From assembly GCA_963821505.1 (NCBI GenBank), contig CAWGEH010000008.1, forward strand, positions 248,001 to 312,000: a stretch of 64,000 bases of DNA. Reading direction: 5' to 3'. This document shows, one piece after another, positions 42,285 to 50,973 of this stretch. Origin of the DNA: VAZQ01 sp963821505 (lineage in GTDB: Bacteria; Pseudomonadota; Alphaproteobacteria; Rhizobiales; Xanthobacteraceae). A program made the translations under genes and the position numbers. Every line of letters begins with the position of its first letter. Within the stretch, counting starts at the first letter, position 1. The notes beneath the pieces are model-generated. The model was not told the DNA's origin. It saw nothing but the letters and a program-made list of their open reading frames with translations, and searched no databases.

Positions 42285-43406
42285 TCAATCCACCAGCTCG
42301 GCTGCAACCTCTGTCGTCATGTCGATCGTGCTCCTGCGCCCGACATCGTCGAAATGCGCATCGAGAAAGCGCCGGGTGGCGCGCTGGCCGAGCTTGCGGA
42401 GCGTCTCGAAATATTCGAAGTCGGTCTTGAGCGTGCTGCGCGCGCCGAAGCTCTCGCCCGGCTCCTCCATGATGATGCGATGGAGATTGAGCCGGCGGAA
42501 TTCGCCCGGCCGCGTCCCGCGCGGCAGCCGTCCCTCGTCGATGAGCCGGTTGACGAACGCGACCCCGCGCAGCTCCGAAAGCAGCGAGGCATTGAAGTTG
42601 ATTTCGTTGACGCGGCTCATGATCTCGCGCGCGCGGGTCGGCACCCTGCGCCGCTCGCGCGGATTGATCTGAACGATCAGCACGTCCTCGGTGGCGGTGG
42701 CGCGCATGAACGGAATGACGGCGGGATTGCCGCTATAGCCGCCGTCCCAGTAGGGCACGCCGTCGATCTCGACTGCGCGGAAAACGAGCGGGAGGGCGGC
42801 CGAGGCCATCACCGCCTCGGGCGTGATCTCCGCGCGCGTGAACACGCGCAGCTCCCCGGTGTGGACGTTGGTGGCCGAAATGAACAGCTCGAGCCCGCGC
42901 TGGCGGCGTATCGCGGCGAAGTCGACGAAGCGCTCGACCAGCTCCTTGAGCGGATTGATGTTGAGCGGATTGAGATCATAGGGCGACAACATGCGCGACA
43001 TTGCGCCGAACCACAGTCCTTGGCTGGGAACGAAAGGGAACAGCCGCTCGGCCACGCCCCGCTGCAGGTCGGGCAGGTGGCCATCGACGCTCACCGCGCG
43101 CCAGAAATCGGCGAGCCGCTGGCGTGCCTCGTCCGGCCCGCCGCGGGTGAGCCCGTCGGCCAGCATGACCGCGTTCACTGCGCCGGCCGAAGTGCCGGAA
43201 ATACCCTCGATCTCGGTCCGCCCGTCGTCGAGCAGCTGATCGAGGACGCCCCAGGTGAAAGCGCCGTGGGCGCCGCCGCCCTGGAGGGCGAGGTTGATCG
43301 GCTTCGCCTGTCCCTTCCAGGCCCGTCCGGGCGGCCCGGCGCGCCGGCGCGGGCTGCGCGGCGTCAGCGCCCGTGAAACCAAGTTTGCGAGCAGAATGGG
43401 GAACAT
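42285..43406 (-). CDS. Patatin-like phospholipase
   Basis: This is a serine lipid acyl hydrolase with a Ser-Asp dyad. The 373 residues show the oxyanion hole NLALQGGGAHGAF, the nucleophile GISGTSAGAVNAV and the DGG catalytic Asp motif in VPYWDGGYSGNPA. The first ~30 residues are hydrophobic then basic (MFPILLANLVSRALTPRSPRRR), which may be a membrane-binding or export segment. ATG 43406 is chosen; a longer start at 43448 is in frame. The macro-domain gene follows directly. Confidence 0.87.
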   Translation of the reverse strand: MFPILLANLVSRALTPRSPRRRAGPPGRAWKGQAKPINLALQGGGAHGAFTWGVLDQLLDDGRTEIEGISGTSAGAVNAVMLADGLTRGGPDEARQRLADFWRAVSVDGHLPDLQRGVAERLFPFVPSQGLWFGAMSRMLSPYDLNPLNINPLKELVERFVDFAAIRRQRGLELFISATNVHTGELRVFTRAEITPEAVMASAALPLVFRAVEIDGVPYWDGGYSGNPAVIPFMRATATEDVLIVQINPRERRRVPTRAREIMSRVNEINFNASLLSELRGVAFVNRLIDEGRLPRGTRPGEFRRLNLHRIIMEEPGESFGARSTLKTDFEYFETLRKLGQRATRRFLDAHFDDVGRRSTIDMTTEVAAELVD

Positions 43407-43535
43407 TCGTAGCCCAGTTGGTGGGAACAATTCGGGAGGGGTTCCCAAATGTGGGGATGAAATTGCTGCATTGCAATATTAAATTATGGCGGTGCAACAA
43501 AGGTGAAATACGCTCAAAACGGGTAAAGTCCGTTC

Positions 43536-44045
43536 ATGTCGAAAGCGAAATCATCGCGGGAGCGGCCAGCGGCCGTATTCCTCGCCCCGGACCATGACCA
43601 CGACCGCTGCTCGACCGATGCCATGGCGGTCGCGGAGGCGCTGTGCGCGCAACGCGGGCAGCGACTGACGCCGATCCGTCGCAAGGTGCTCGCCGCGCTC
43701 CTGGCCAGCCACAAGCCGCTCGGCGCCTACGAGATCATCGACCGGCTTGCGCCCAAGGGCCCGCGGCCCGCGCCGATCACCGCCTACCGGGCGCTCGAGT
43801 TCCTGCGCGAGAACGGCCTCGTGCACCGTATCGAGAGCCGCAACGCCTTCATCGCCTGCGTGCACAACCACGCCGCCGGCGCGCTCGTGGTGTTTCTGAT
43901 CTGCGAGCGCTGCGGGGCCGTCGGCGAAGCGTCCTCGGCCGAGGTCACGGCGACCCTCACCTCGGCCGCGCGGGCCGCCGGCTTCACGCCGAAATCGCCG
44001 GTGATCGAGCTCACCGGCATCTGCACCCATTGCCACGGAGCGTGA
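43536..44045 (+). CDS. zur: Fur-family zinc regulator Zur
   Basis: This metal-dependent repressor matches Zur more than Fur or Irr. The 169 residues have a winged helix (RLTPIRRKVLAALLASHKPLGAYEIIDRL, ITAYRALEFLRENGLVHRIES) and a dimerisation part with VFLICERCGAVGEASS and a C-terminal CTHCHGA, the paired Cys motifs of the structural zinc site. The N-terminal DHDHDRC may add metal ligands. It diverges from patatin. I found no clear Zur box in the 129-base gap upstream. Confidence 0.87.
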   Translation: MSKAKSSRERPAAVFLAPDHDHDRCSTDAMAVAEALCAQRGQRLTPIRRKVLAALLASHKPLGAYEIIDRLAPKGPRPAPITAYRALEFLRENGLVHRIESRNAFIACVHNHAAGALVVFLICERCGAVGEASSAEVTATLTSAARAAGFTPKSPVIELTGICTHCHGA

Positions 44046-44365
44046 GACCGCGACGGATGCGGGAACGCTTTGCCCCGCGCTGTCGTGCCCCGCGCAAGGG
44101 GGCAAGGCCCGCAACGCGCGAACCGCGAGGCTCGCGGGTTCCCGGATCATCCGCCTGCGCGTTGGCTGCTACTGCGGTCGTCCCCCCGGCATCGTACGCG
44201 TGAACCGGCCACGTTGACGGCGCAAGCGCAGTCTGGCACTTCCCGGGAGCATTTTGCGGTGAAGCGGGTACCTGTTCGCCGCAGAAAATGCGACAATGCA
44301 ACGAGTTGCTGCGTGTTTCCGATTGCAAAAGAGCGCCAGCCGCTCGCGTACAAAGGAGCCGGGGG
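44046..44365. other. Intergenic region zur-ispG
   Basis: This stretch is 320 bases. It contains a GC-rich inverted stretch around 44118-44142 (CGCGAACCGCGAGGCTCGCGG), possibly a terminator stem for zur though lacking a U-run. A less GC-rich stretch before 44366 probably carries the ispG promoter. AAGGAGC (44352-44358) is the ispG ribosome site. No gene is seen. Confidence 0.3.
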
Positions 44366-45619
44366 ATGACCGAGGCAGGGCCGCGGGAACGACGCCGGTC
44401 GGTGTCCGTCGATGTCGGCGGCGTGCTCGTCGGCGGCGGTGCGCCGGTGGTCGTGCAGTCCATGACCAATACCGATACCGCCGATGTCGAAGGAACCGCG
44501 CAGCAGGTGGCGGCGCTGGCGCGCGCGGGCTCCGAGATCGTACGCGTGACCGTCGACCGCGACGAGGCGGCGGCGGCCGTGCCGCGCATCAAGGAGCGGC
44601 TGCTCAAGATGGGCGTTGGCGTGCCGCTCGTCGGCGACTTCCATTATATCGGTCACAAGCTTCTCGCCGACCATCCGGCCTGCGCCGAGGCGCTCGACAA
44701 ATACCGCATCAATCCCGGCAATGTCGGCTTCAAGGAAAAGAAGGACCGGCAGTTCGCCGCCATCGTCGAAACGGCGATCAAGCACGACAAGCCGGTGCGC
44801 ATCGGCGCCAACTGGGGGTCGCTCGACCAGGAGCTGTTGACCCATCTGATGGACGAGAACGCGCACTCGCCCAACCCGATCGATGCGCGCGCGGTGACGC
44901 GCGAAGCCATGGTGCAATCGGCGCTGCTCTCCGCCGAGCGCGCCGAGGAGATCGGGCTTGCGCGCGACCATATCATCCTGTCCGCGAAGGTCTCGGCGGT
45001 GCAGGACCTGATCGCGGTCTACGTCGATCTCGCCAAACGTTCGGACTATGCGCTTCACCTCGGCCTGACCGAGGCCGGCATGGGCTCGAAAGGGATCGTC
45101 TCGTCCTCGGCGGCGCTTGGTATCCTGCTGCAGCAGGGCATCGGCGACACCATCCGCATCTCGCTCACGCCCGAGCCCGGCGGCGACCGTACGCTGGAGG
45201 TGAAGGTGGCGCAGGAAATCCTGCAGACCATGGGATTTCGCGTGTTCGTGCCGCTGGTCGCGGCGTGCCCGGGCTGCGGGCGCACGACCTCGACCACGTT
45301 TCAGGAGCTCGCCCGCGACATCCAGGGCTTCATCCACGCATCGATGCCGGAGTGGAAGCGGCGCTATCCCGGCGTGGAGGCGCTCAACGTCGCGGTCATG
45401 GGATGCATCGTCAACGGACCGGGCGAGAGCAAGCACGCCGACATCGGCATTTCGCTCCCGGGGACCGGCGAGCAGCCGGCCGCGCCGGTCTTCATCGACG
45501 GCAAGAAGGCCGTGACCTTGCGCGGCGCAACCGTCGCGGCCGATTTCAAGCAGATGGTGATCGACTACATCGAGCGCCGCTTCGGGCAGGGCGGCGCCGG
45601 CAGAACGGCGGCGGAATAG
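44366..45619 (+). CDS. ispG: 4-hydroxy-3-methylbut-2-en-1-yl diphosphate synthase IspG
   Basis: It makes HMBPP from 2-C-methyl-D-erythritol 2,4-cyclodiphosphate in the non-mevalonate isoprenoid pathway, using a 4Fe-4S cluster. The 417 residues start with VVVQSMTNTDTADV, then GDFHYIGHKLL, INPGNVGF, IGANWGSL and LHLGLTEAGMGSKGI. Cluster ligands are visible as Cys301 and Cys304 in CPGCGRT and Cys347 in MGCIVNGPGE, with the Glu of that motif as fourth ligand. The length is normal for the long bacterial form. ATG 44366 follows AAGGAG. Confidence 0.96.
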   Translation: MTEAGPRERRRSVSVDVGGVLVGGGAPVVVQSMTNTDTADVEGTAQQVAALARAGSEIVRVTVDRDEAAAAVPRIKERLLKMGVGVPLVGDFHYIGHKLLADHPACAEALDKYRINPGNVGFKEKKDRQFAAIVETAIKHDKPVRIGANWGSLDQELLTHLMDENAHSPNPIDARAVTREAMVQSALLSAERAEEIGLARDHIILSAKVSAVQDLIAVYVDLAKRSDYALHLGLTEAGMGSKGIVSSSAALGILLQQGIGDTIRISLTPEPGGDRTLEVKVAQEILQTMGFRVFVPLVAACPGCGRTTSTTFQELARDIQGFIHASMPEWKRRYPGVEALNVAVMGCIVNGPGESKHADIGISLPGTGEQPAAPVFIDGKKAVTLRGATVAADFKQMVIDYIERRFGQGGAGRTAAE

Positions 45620-45685
45620 GCGCGTCCCACACGCCGCGCCTTCGCCTGCGGATCCGAACGAGACTGCTGTCCCTGCGAGCGCGCG

Positions 45686-45772
45686 CTATGGCCGCGGCTG
45701 CGACGTCCGCGACGTTTCCGCCAGCACCCCGATGATCGCGATCAAAAGACAAAGGAGCGCGACTTTTTCCAT
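45686..45772 (-). CDS. Possible 28-residue single-helix membrane peptide
   Basis: In the 388-base gap between ispG and the DUF1345 gene (45620-46007) a short frame encodes MEKVALLCLLIAIIGVLAE followed by a short polar end. It has an ATG with GGAG six bases upstream and one hydrophobic helix, so it looks like a small membrane protein. No homologue is known to me. The rest of the gap holds nothing I recognise. Confidence 0.35.
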   Translation of the reverse strand: MEKVALLCLLIAIIGVLAETSRTSQPRP

Positions 45773-46007
45773 GTGCGTCTCCACTCCACCGACCCAGCGT
45801 CGACGGGACATAGAACGCGATCGCGGCGGGATGGGTTCCGCGGCGTGGCAAAGTGGAGGCGGACATAAAATTTGCGTAGATTTTCGCGCGCTCGCGGCCG
45901 GTGGTTAATCATCCGTTGACGCCAGCGGCGCAACTGCCGCCATGAAAAGCGGCGCCGCAGCGGCGGCATTGACGCGCGCAGTGCAGCCGGCGAGCGCGGC
46001 GCCGCTT

Positions 46008-46691
46008 TCAGATCGCGCTCGCGGCGATGTTCACCGTCAGCGCCAGCAACGCGGTGTTGAAGAAGAACGACAACACGCCGTGGGCGGCCACGGTGCGCCG
46101 CACCAGCCGCGACTCGACCGCGACGTCGGAAACCTGGCAGGTCATGCCGATGACGAAGGAGAAATAGACGAAGTCCCAGTAATCGGGATTGTCGTCGGCG
46201 GGAAAGTTGACCCCGCTCTTCTTGGCGCCGTGCTCGCCGTAATAGTCGTGGGCGTAGTGCAATGCGAAGATGGTGTGGATGAAGACCCATGACAGCACGA
46301 TGGTGATCGCCGCCAGCGCGAGCTGCATCCCGCTCGGCTTGCCGCCTTCCTTGTTGACCAGTTCGGCGACAATGGCGCCGAGGCTCGCCATCGCGGCCAG
46401 CACCGTGAGCACCAGGATGCCGAGCCCTCCTTCGTCCTGGCTGGCGGCATGCAGGCGGATGTGCTCGATGCGCGAGCGCGCCATCACCATCCCGACCAGC
46501 ACTAGGTAGAGCGCCACGCCGGCATCCCAGGCGACCAGGACGCAGCGCGCGGTGGCGGTCTGCTCGCCCAGCCAGCACACCGCCATCACCGCGAGCCCGA
46601 CCGCAACCGAGGTCATCAGCCGCGGGCGCGCGCCGATGACCCGCAACAGGTAGGGCAGACGGCGCGTGTCCTCGGTTTTGTTCTCGGCCAT
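46008..46691 (-). CDS. DUF1345 membrane protein
   Basis: The 227-residue integral membrane protein is of unknown function. It has about five hydrophobic helices and the family signature around FIHTIFALHYAHDYYGE followed by DNPDYWDFVYFSFVIGMTCQVSDVAV. The final helix is SFFFNTALLALTVNIAASAI. It starts 48 bases after the restored end of the cupin gene, so the two may share a transcript, but no functional link is obvious. Confidence 0.85.
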   Translation of the reverse strand: MAENKTEDTRRLPYLLRVIGARPRLMTSVAVGLAVMAVCWLGEQTATARCVLVAWDAGVALYLVLVGMVMARSRIEHIRLHAASQDEGGLGILVLTVLAAMASLGAIVAELVNKEGGKPSGMQLALAAITIVLSWVFIHTIFALHYAHDYYGEHGAKKSGVNFPADDNPDYWDFVYFSFVIGMTCQVSDVAVESRLVRRTVAAHGVLSFFFNTALLALTVNIAASAI

Positions 46692-46739
46692 GGCGACCGC
46701 TCGTGACCATCGGGCTCGGAGCTGCGCTTCGGCGCGGGT

Positions 46740-47853
46740 TCAGGCCGCTTTCGGCGGCAGGCTCGCCAGTTCGGCTGTGTAGGCCTCGTCCATGCGCGGC
46801 GCGATGCCGTGGTGGGCGAGCGCGTCGGCGAACATGCGGCGCACCAGCGGCTGCTCGTCGGCATAGTCGACCTGTCGTCCGCCGAGCCGAGTTCGAGATC
46901 CACGACATCGGCACGCCCTGCGCGTTGCGTGGCGACCAGTGCTTGAAGGCGAGATAGCGCGCCGGCGTCGGTCCGGAATTGAAATGCTGGTGGAACCAGG
47001 CGTTGGGCGGAACGATGAGCGTTCCGACCTGCCAGTCGTAGCGGCGCGGCGCCTCGCCCTCCGGCCACATCAGGGAATAGCCCTCGCCCGAGAGCACGAT
47101 GACGTGGGCGCCGGGCCCGTGCGCATGCGCCTTCTTGTAGGTGCCGACCGGGAACTGGGAGATGTGGCTCGCGATCGAGCCGCGCGCCATGTTGAAGCGG
47201 ATATGGCCGCCGCCGGCGCCGCGCTCCTTGGCGGCGACCAGCGGCAGGTTGACCGCATCCGGCACGAAATTGGTCTGCAGCAGGAAGCCCGTCTGTTCGC
47301 CCTTGGCGCTGTAATAGTCGGCCTCGCCGGCGAAGCGGTTCTTGAAGTCGCGGGCGTGACCGAACACGAAATCGAGATCGTCGTACAGGTTGATGACGGA
47401 GGGCGCGTTGGTGACCGCGACGTAGCGCGCCGCCGCCTCACCCGAGCCGTTGAAATGCTGATACCAGCAATTGAGCGGAATGGCGAAGATCGCGCCCGCC
47501 TTCCACTCGAAGGTGACGCGCGCGCCGGCATTGTTCCACACCGTGGTCGCGCCGCGGCCGGCGAGCACCAGGATCATTTCCTCGAACAGATGGTGCTGCG
47601 GCGCGAGTGTCTTGCCCGGGGCGATCTCGCAGACATAGCAGTCGTTCGAGGTGCGCGAGGCTTCGTGGTTGATGAATACGCCCCGTCCACCCTTGCGCGG
47701 CCATGGCTCGAGCTCGACGGTGCGCAGGTTCGGCACGTAGTGAGCACTGACGATGTCGAGCCCCTCGCCGCGCACGTAGCGCAGATAGGGCTGCTCCGTC
47801 TCGGTCTTGAATTTGTCCGCGAGTTCCTGCGCGACGATCGCGTCCTTGGGCAC
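46740..47853 (-). pseudogene. Cupin-domain protein (two cupin repeats), frameshifted near the end
   Basis: This is a bicupin protein of about 370 residues. The first cupin has PGKTLAPQHHLFEEMILVLAGRG and the second YKKAHAHGPGAHVIVLSGEGYSLMWPEGE, each with His/Glu positions suited to bind a metal. The frame is sound to MSWISNS, then one extra base near 46887 shifts it; the next frame reads LGGRQVDYADEQPLVRRMF and ends at 46740. GTG 47853 has GGGGAAG upstream. The function is unknown; related proteins are annotated as ethanolamine-ammonia-lyase-activating-like or dioxygenase-like cupins. Confidence 0.78.
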
Positions 47854-48222
47854 GGATCTTCCCCGCCGTTGTGGTGTTGCTCTGATTTAGCAGCGGCGAG
47901 CCGCTTGCTGCAATGCAGGCGCGGCGCGGAGGTAGCGGCCGCCCAGCGCCGTGATCGGGTCTGTCTCCGCATCGGGGCAGCGCCTTGGGCGGCCGCGTGG
48001 AGGCCGTCAAGGCCCAGCCCGCACCGGTTCCATTTGCCGAAAGGAAGCCGGAATAGTGCGTTGCATTAATTTCTTATAAAAGCGGAGGTGATCGGTATCA
48101 TACTGATTTAACGTCATTTTGACGGCATTCCAGTCACAGCAAGTTCAAACAATTGTGCGTTGCACCTAGTTGCCGGCAAGACCATCTCGCAGGCGGGGGA
48201 CGCAGAGCATTGGAGAATGAAT
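47854..48222. promoter_or_regulatory. Intergenic region with an AT-rich promoter island
   Basis: This is 369 bases between the divergent cupin and small secreted protein genes. The left half is GC-rich without a gene. From 48055 to 48160 it is strikingly AT-rich; TTATAA and TATCAT with a 16-base spacer make a possible sigma-70-like promoter, and a short inverted repeat CGTCA/TGACG follows (near 48113-48125). It probably drives the small secreted protein gene. Confidence 0.4.
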
Positions 48223-48387
48223 ATGCAGACGACGGTGATGAAATTGGCGCTCGCCCTCGCTTTGGCTGGCGGTGTTGCGCTCAGCGCTGCTGCCGTGTCG
48301 CTGGGCGGGGCGACGGCCTCGTTGGCGCAGCCGCAGTGCATCCCGCAGTATGACACCGCGGGCGCGCAAATGGCTCCGTATTGCTGA
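48223..48387 (+). CDS. Small secreted protein with two C-terminal cysteines
   Basis: A 54-residue product: a signal peptide (VMKLALALALAGGVALSAAAVSLGG, cleavage near SLA-QPQ), leaving about 20 mature residues, QPQCIPQYDTAGAQMAPYC, with two Cys that could form a disulfide. ATG 48223 is chosen as GGAG lies seven bases before it; other in-frame starts exist at 48160 and 48217. A strong terminator follows immediately, so it is a monocistronic unit. I recall similar unnamed peptides in related genomes but know no function. Confidence 0.65.
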   Translation: MQTTVMKLALALALAGGVALSAAAVSLGGATASLAQPQCIPQYDTAGAQMAPYC

Positions 48388-48406
48388 GCGCGCCAGCGCT
48401 TTCGCT

Positions 48407-48442
48407 TGGAAAGAGTCCGGGCAACCGGACTCTTTCCATTTT
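48407..48442 (+). terminator. Rho-independent terminator after the small secreted protein
   Basis: TGGAAAGAGTCCGG and CCGGACTCTTTCCA form a perfect 14-base stem with a GCAA loop, followed by TTTT. It begins 20 bases after the stop codon at 48387. This is the clearest intrinsic terminator in the window. Confidence 0.9.
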
Positions 48443-48585
48443 AGCGAGGAGCCGAACGGCGGACGACGTCCGCGCCCCGGCGATGATCGGAGTCGATTGC
48501 GCGCGGGAACGTTGTTTTTTCCAGACCGACGAAGGGCCTGATCCGGATTTCGCTCGCGCGCCAGCCGCGCTACGCTCGCTGGACA

Positions 48586-49326
48586 ATGCCGTCTGCAGCA
48601 CGACCGCGGGCGCGACCCGCCACGCAACCGCGGCACTCGCGCCGACGGCTTGCCCGCCTGGCCTGGACGCTGGCGCTTGCGCTCGGGGTCGTCCTGCTGC
48701 TGCCGTATCTGCTGGCGCCGCTCTATCGCATCGTCAATCCGGTCTCCACCCTGATGCTCTGGCGCTGGGCAACGGGCGCGCGCGTCGAGCACAGCTTCGT
48801 GCCGATCGCGCGCATGGCGCCGGCGCTGCCGATGACCGTGATCGCGTCTGAAGACGGCCGCTTCTGCAGCCACCGCGGCATCGATTGGCAGGAGCTCCGC
48901 GAACGGCTGGAAGATGTCGACGACATCGGCGCAGCGCGGGGCGTATCGACCATTACCCAGCAGACCGCGAAAAACCTGTTCCTGTGGCCGGGGCGCAGCT
49001 TCGTGCGCAAGGCGCTGGAGTTTCCGCTCGCGCTGTGGATCGATCTCGTGCTGCCCAAGCAGCGCGTGCTCGAGATCTATCTCAACGTCGCGGAGTGGGG
49101 ACCCAACGGCCAGTTCGGCGCCGAGGCCGGCAGCCGCTATGCCTTCAACAAATCGGTGCGCGCGCTCAGTCCGCGCCAAGCCGCGCTGCTCGCGGCGATC
49201 CTGCCGAACCCGCGCCGCCGCAGCGCCAAGCAGCCGGGGCCGGCGGTGCGCCGGCTCGCCGGCATCTACGAGGCGCGTGCCGCGGCCCAGGCCGCGCTTG
49301 CGGACTGTGTCAAAACCCTCAGGTGA
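48586..49326 (+). CDS. mtgA: Monofunctional biosynthetic peptidoglycan transglycosylase MtgA
   Basis: It polymerises lipid II into glycan strands at the outer face of the inner membrane. The 246 residues have a basic N-terminus, one membrane helix (LAWTLALALGVVLLLPYLLAPL) and a GT51 domain: IASEDGRFCSHRGIDW with the catalytic Glu, GVSTITQQTAKNLFLWPGRS, and LEIYLNVAEWGPNGQFGAEAGSRYAF. No transpeptidase domain follows. rpmF lies 140 bases downstream, an order common in Hyphomicrobiales. Confidence 0.93.
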   Translation: MPSAARPRARPATQPRHSRRRLARLAWTLALALGVVLLLPYLLAPLYRIVNPVSTLMLWRWATGARVEHSFVPIARMAPALPMTVIASEDGRFCSHRGIDWQELRERLEDVDDIGAARGVSTITQQTAKNLFLWPGRSFVRKALEFPLALWIDLVLPKQRVLEIYLNVAEWGPNGQFGAEAGSRYAFNKSVRALSPRQAALLAAILPNPRRRSAKQPGPAVRRLAGIYEARAAAQAALADCVKTLR

Positions 49327-49465
49327 TCAAGGAGATCGTACGCAACGCGTCGCCCGATGCGGCACTGGCTTTCACCGGTGCGATCCTCTATAAGCCCGGC
49401 GTCCCGAACGCGGCAGCCGTCAGACGATGTGCGCCAAAGACGCCAGAGAGAGCAGGAGTTAGATC

Positions 49466-49651
49466 ATGGCCGTCCCGAAACGAAAAACATCGCCATCGAG
49501 GCGCGGGATGCGCCGTTCCGCCGACGCCCTTGCGCGCCCGACCTATGTCGAGGACAAGGATTCGGGCGAGCTGCGCCGACCCCACCATATCGATCTCAAG
49601 ACCGGCATGTACCGGGGCCGCCAAGTGCTCAAGTCGAAGAAAGAGGCCTGA
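49466..49651 (+). CDS. rpmF: 50S ribosomal protein L32
   Basis: This 61-residue structural protein of the large ribosomal subunit starts MAVPKRKTSPSRRGMRRSAD, the alphaproteobacterial L32 start, and continues with a LRRPHHIDLKTGMYRGRQVL core. AGGAG lies upstream of the ATG. The zinc-binding Cys pairs of some L32 proteins are absent, as in the C-minus type. It keeps its usual neighbour mtgA. Confidence 0.96.
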   Translation: MAVPKRKTSPSRRGMRRSADALARPTYVEDKDSGELRRPHHIDLKTGMYRGRQVLKSKKEA

Positions 49652-49892
49652 CGGCGGGGTTGCAGCGTATCCGTCGAAGCGGCGACTGGTTCGCCGCAGA
49701 GGCGCGTCACGTAAGCACTCCGGACGTTCCGATCCGACGACGGAGCAGCGCGATGCAGGCCGGGCAAAGGGGTTGTGACGGCCCCTGCCAACGGTAGCCG
49801 GGTCAGCCCTGTCCACGCGTTGCGGCTTTGCGCCCCTCACACCCGCTGCTAGACTTTCCGCCGGCAATGCCGCGCGAAGAAAGCCAATAGCC

Positions 49893-50324
49893 ATGTACCT
49901 GATCGCTTTTCCCCTGCTGCTGCTCCCGTTCGCATTCTTCAACATCGTTATTTTTCTGCTCAACATACCGTTTACGGATACGGTATTCTCCATTCCGCTG
50001 GTCTCCGAGCCCACCATGCCGCCGGTGTTCGACCGGCGCATGCCGGTCACTACCGGCGACCTCATCGTCGCCATCGGCATGCTGCTGCTCTACGTCGAAG
50101 TCGTCAAAGCCGCCCGTCCCGGCGGCAAGTCGATCGTGGATCACCTGCTCTCGTTCATCGTGTTCATTGCCATGGCCGCCGAGCTCGCGCTCGTGCCGCG
50201 TGCGGCGACGTCGACCCTGCTGCTGCTCACGGTGCTCGGCTTCGTCGACGTGATCGCCGGTCTCTCGATTCGCCCGGTGTACCAGCAGATCGTGCTCGAG
50301 CGTACCGAGCGGGCGCCGGGGTGA
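49893..50324 (+). CDS. Conserved small membrane protein of the rpmF neighbourhood
   Basis: The function is unknown. The 143 residues contain about four hydrophobic helices: residues 1-26 (FPLLLLPFAFFNIVIFLL), 50-70 (TGDLIVAIGMLLLYVEVV), 80-100 (DHLLSFIVFIAMAAELALV) and 105-125 (STLLLLTVLGFVDVIAGLSI). It follows rpmF in the same direction, an arrangement I recall from other Hyphomicrobiales. No catalytic motif is visible. Confidence 0.75.
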   Translation: MYLIAFPLLLLPFAFFNIVIFLLNIPFTDTVFSIPLVSEPTMPPVFDRRMPVTTGDLIVAIGMLLLYVEVVKAARPGGKSIVDHLLSFIVFIAMAAELALVPRAATSTLLLLTVLGFVDVIAGLSIRPVYQQIVLERTERAPG

Positions 50325-50479
50325 GGCAAGCGGCAGCCTGGCGCACGATCCCGAACAGCCGCGGACTGTTCGCATAAGATCATGCGGCCAAACAAATGCT
50401 TGGAGCGAAATCGCAATTCAATGTGAGGCGATTGCGCTCTTGGCCGCCCGTGCGCGGTCGGCGGCGAAATGATGCTGGC

Positions 50480-50911
50480 TCATCCGCCGGTCTCGGCGAC
50501 GAAGCCCGCACCCTCGATACCTGCGACCGCCGCGGCCTCGTCGTTGTCGGAGGTGTCGCCGGACACGCCCACGGCGCCGACGAGGGCCCCCGCCTTGTCG
50601 CGGATGAGCACGCCGCCCGGCACCGGCACGAGCGTGCCGCCGGTCATCTCGATGAGCGCGGCCGCCATATGGGGACGCTCGACGCCGATCTGGTGCAACC
50701 GTCGCGATCCCGTGCCGAAGGCGACCGCTCCAAAAGCCTTGCCCGAAGCGATCTTGGACCGCAGGATCGGATTGCCGTCCTCTTCGGCGTAGGCGCGGAG
50801 CGCGCCACGGCTGTCGACCACCGCGACGCCGAGCGGCTTGAATTTCTTGTCGCGCGCGGCGGCGAGCGTCTTGTCGAGGATGGTGCGGGCTTGGGCAAGC
50901 GTCAATGTCAT
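50480..50911 (-). CDS. GlcG/HbpS family protein
   Basis: The 143-residue single domain belongs to the GlcG/HbpS (PF03928) family, small alpha/beta proteins; some members bind haem or cobalamin-like cofactors, many are uncharacterised. Visible family features are LTLAQARTILDKTLAAARDKKFKPLGVAVVDSRGAL, ASGKAFGAVAFG and the GGVLIRDKAGALVGAVGVSGDTSDNDE region. It is divergent from the gamma-glutamyltransferase gene with 62 bases between them, so the two may share a control region. Confidence 0.85.
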   Translation of the reverse strand: MTLTLAQARTILDKTLAAARDKKFKPLGVAVVDSRGALRAYAEEDGNPILRSKIASGKAFGAVAFGTGSRRLHQIGVERPHMAAALIEMTGGTLVPVPGGVLIRDKAGALVGAVGVSGDTSDNDEAAAVAGIEGAGFVAETGG

Positions 50912-50973
50912 TGCATCTCTCCCTGGTGACGACCGTGCTGATCATCGCATAGTGCAACATCGCCACAAGCACC

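Noticed and set aside
43407..43535. Zur box between patatin and zur
   Set aside because: AT-rich bases and a TGCATTGCA stretch are present, but no match to the known alphaproteobacterial Zur palindrome with ATGTTATAACAT symmetry.
45742..47853. 703-codon protein continuing the cupin frame through the DUF1345 gene
   Set aside because: After the frameshift near 46887 the translation is Arg-rich nonsense that overlaps a clear membrane-protein gene.
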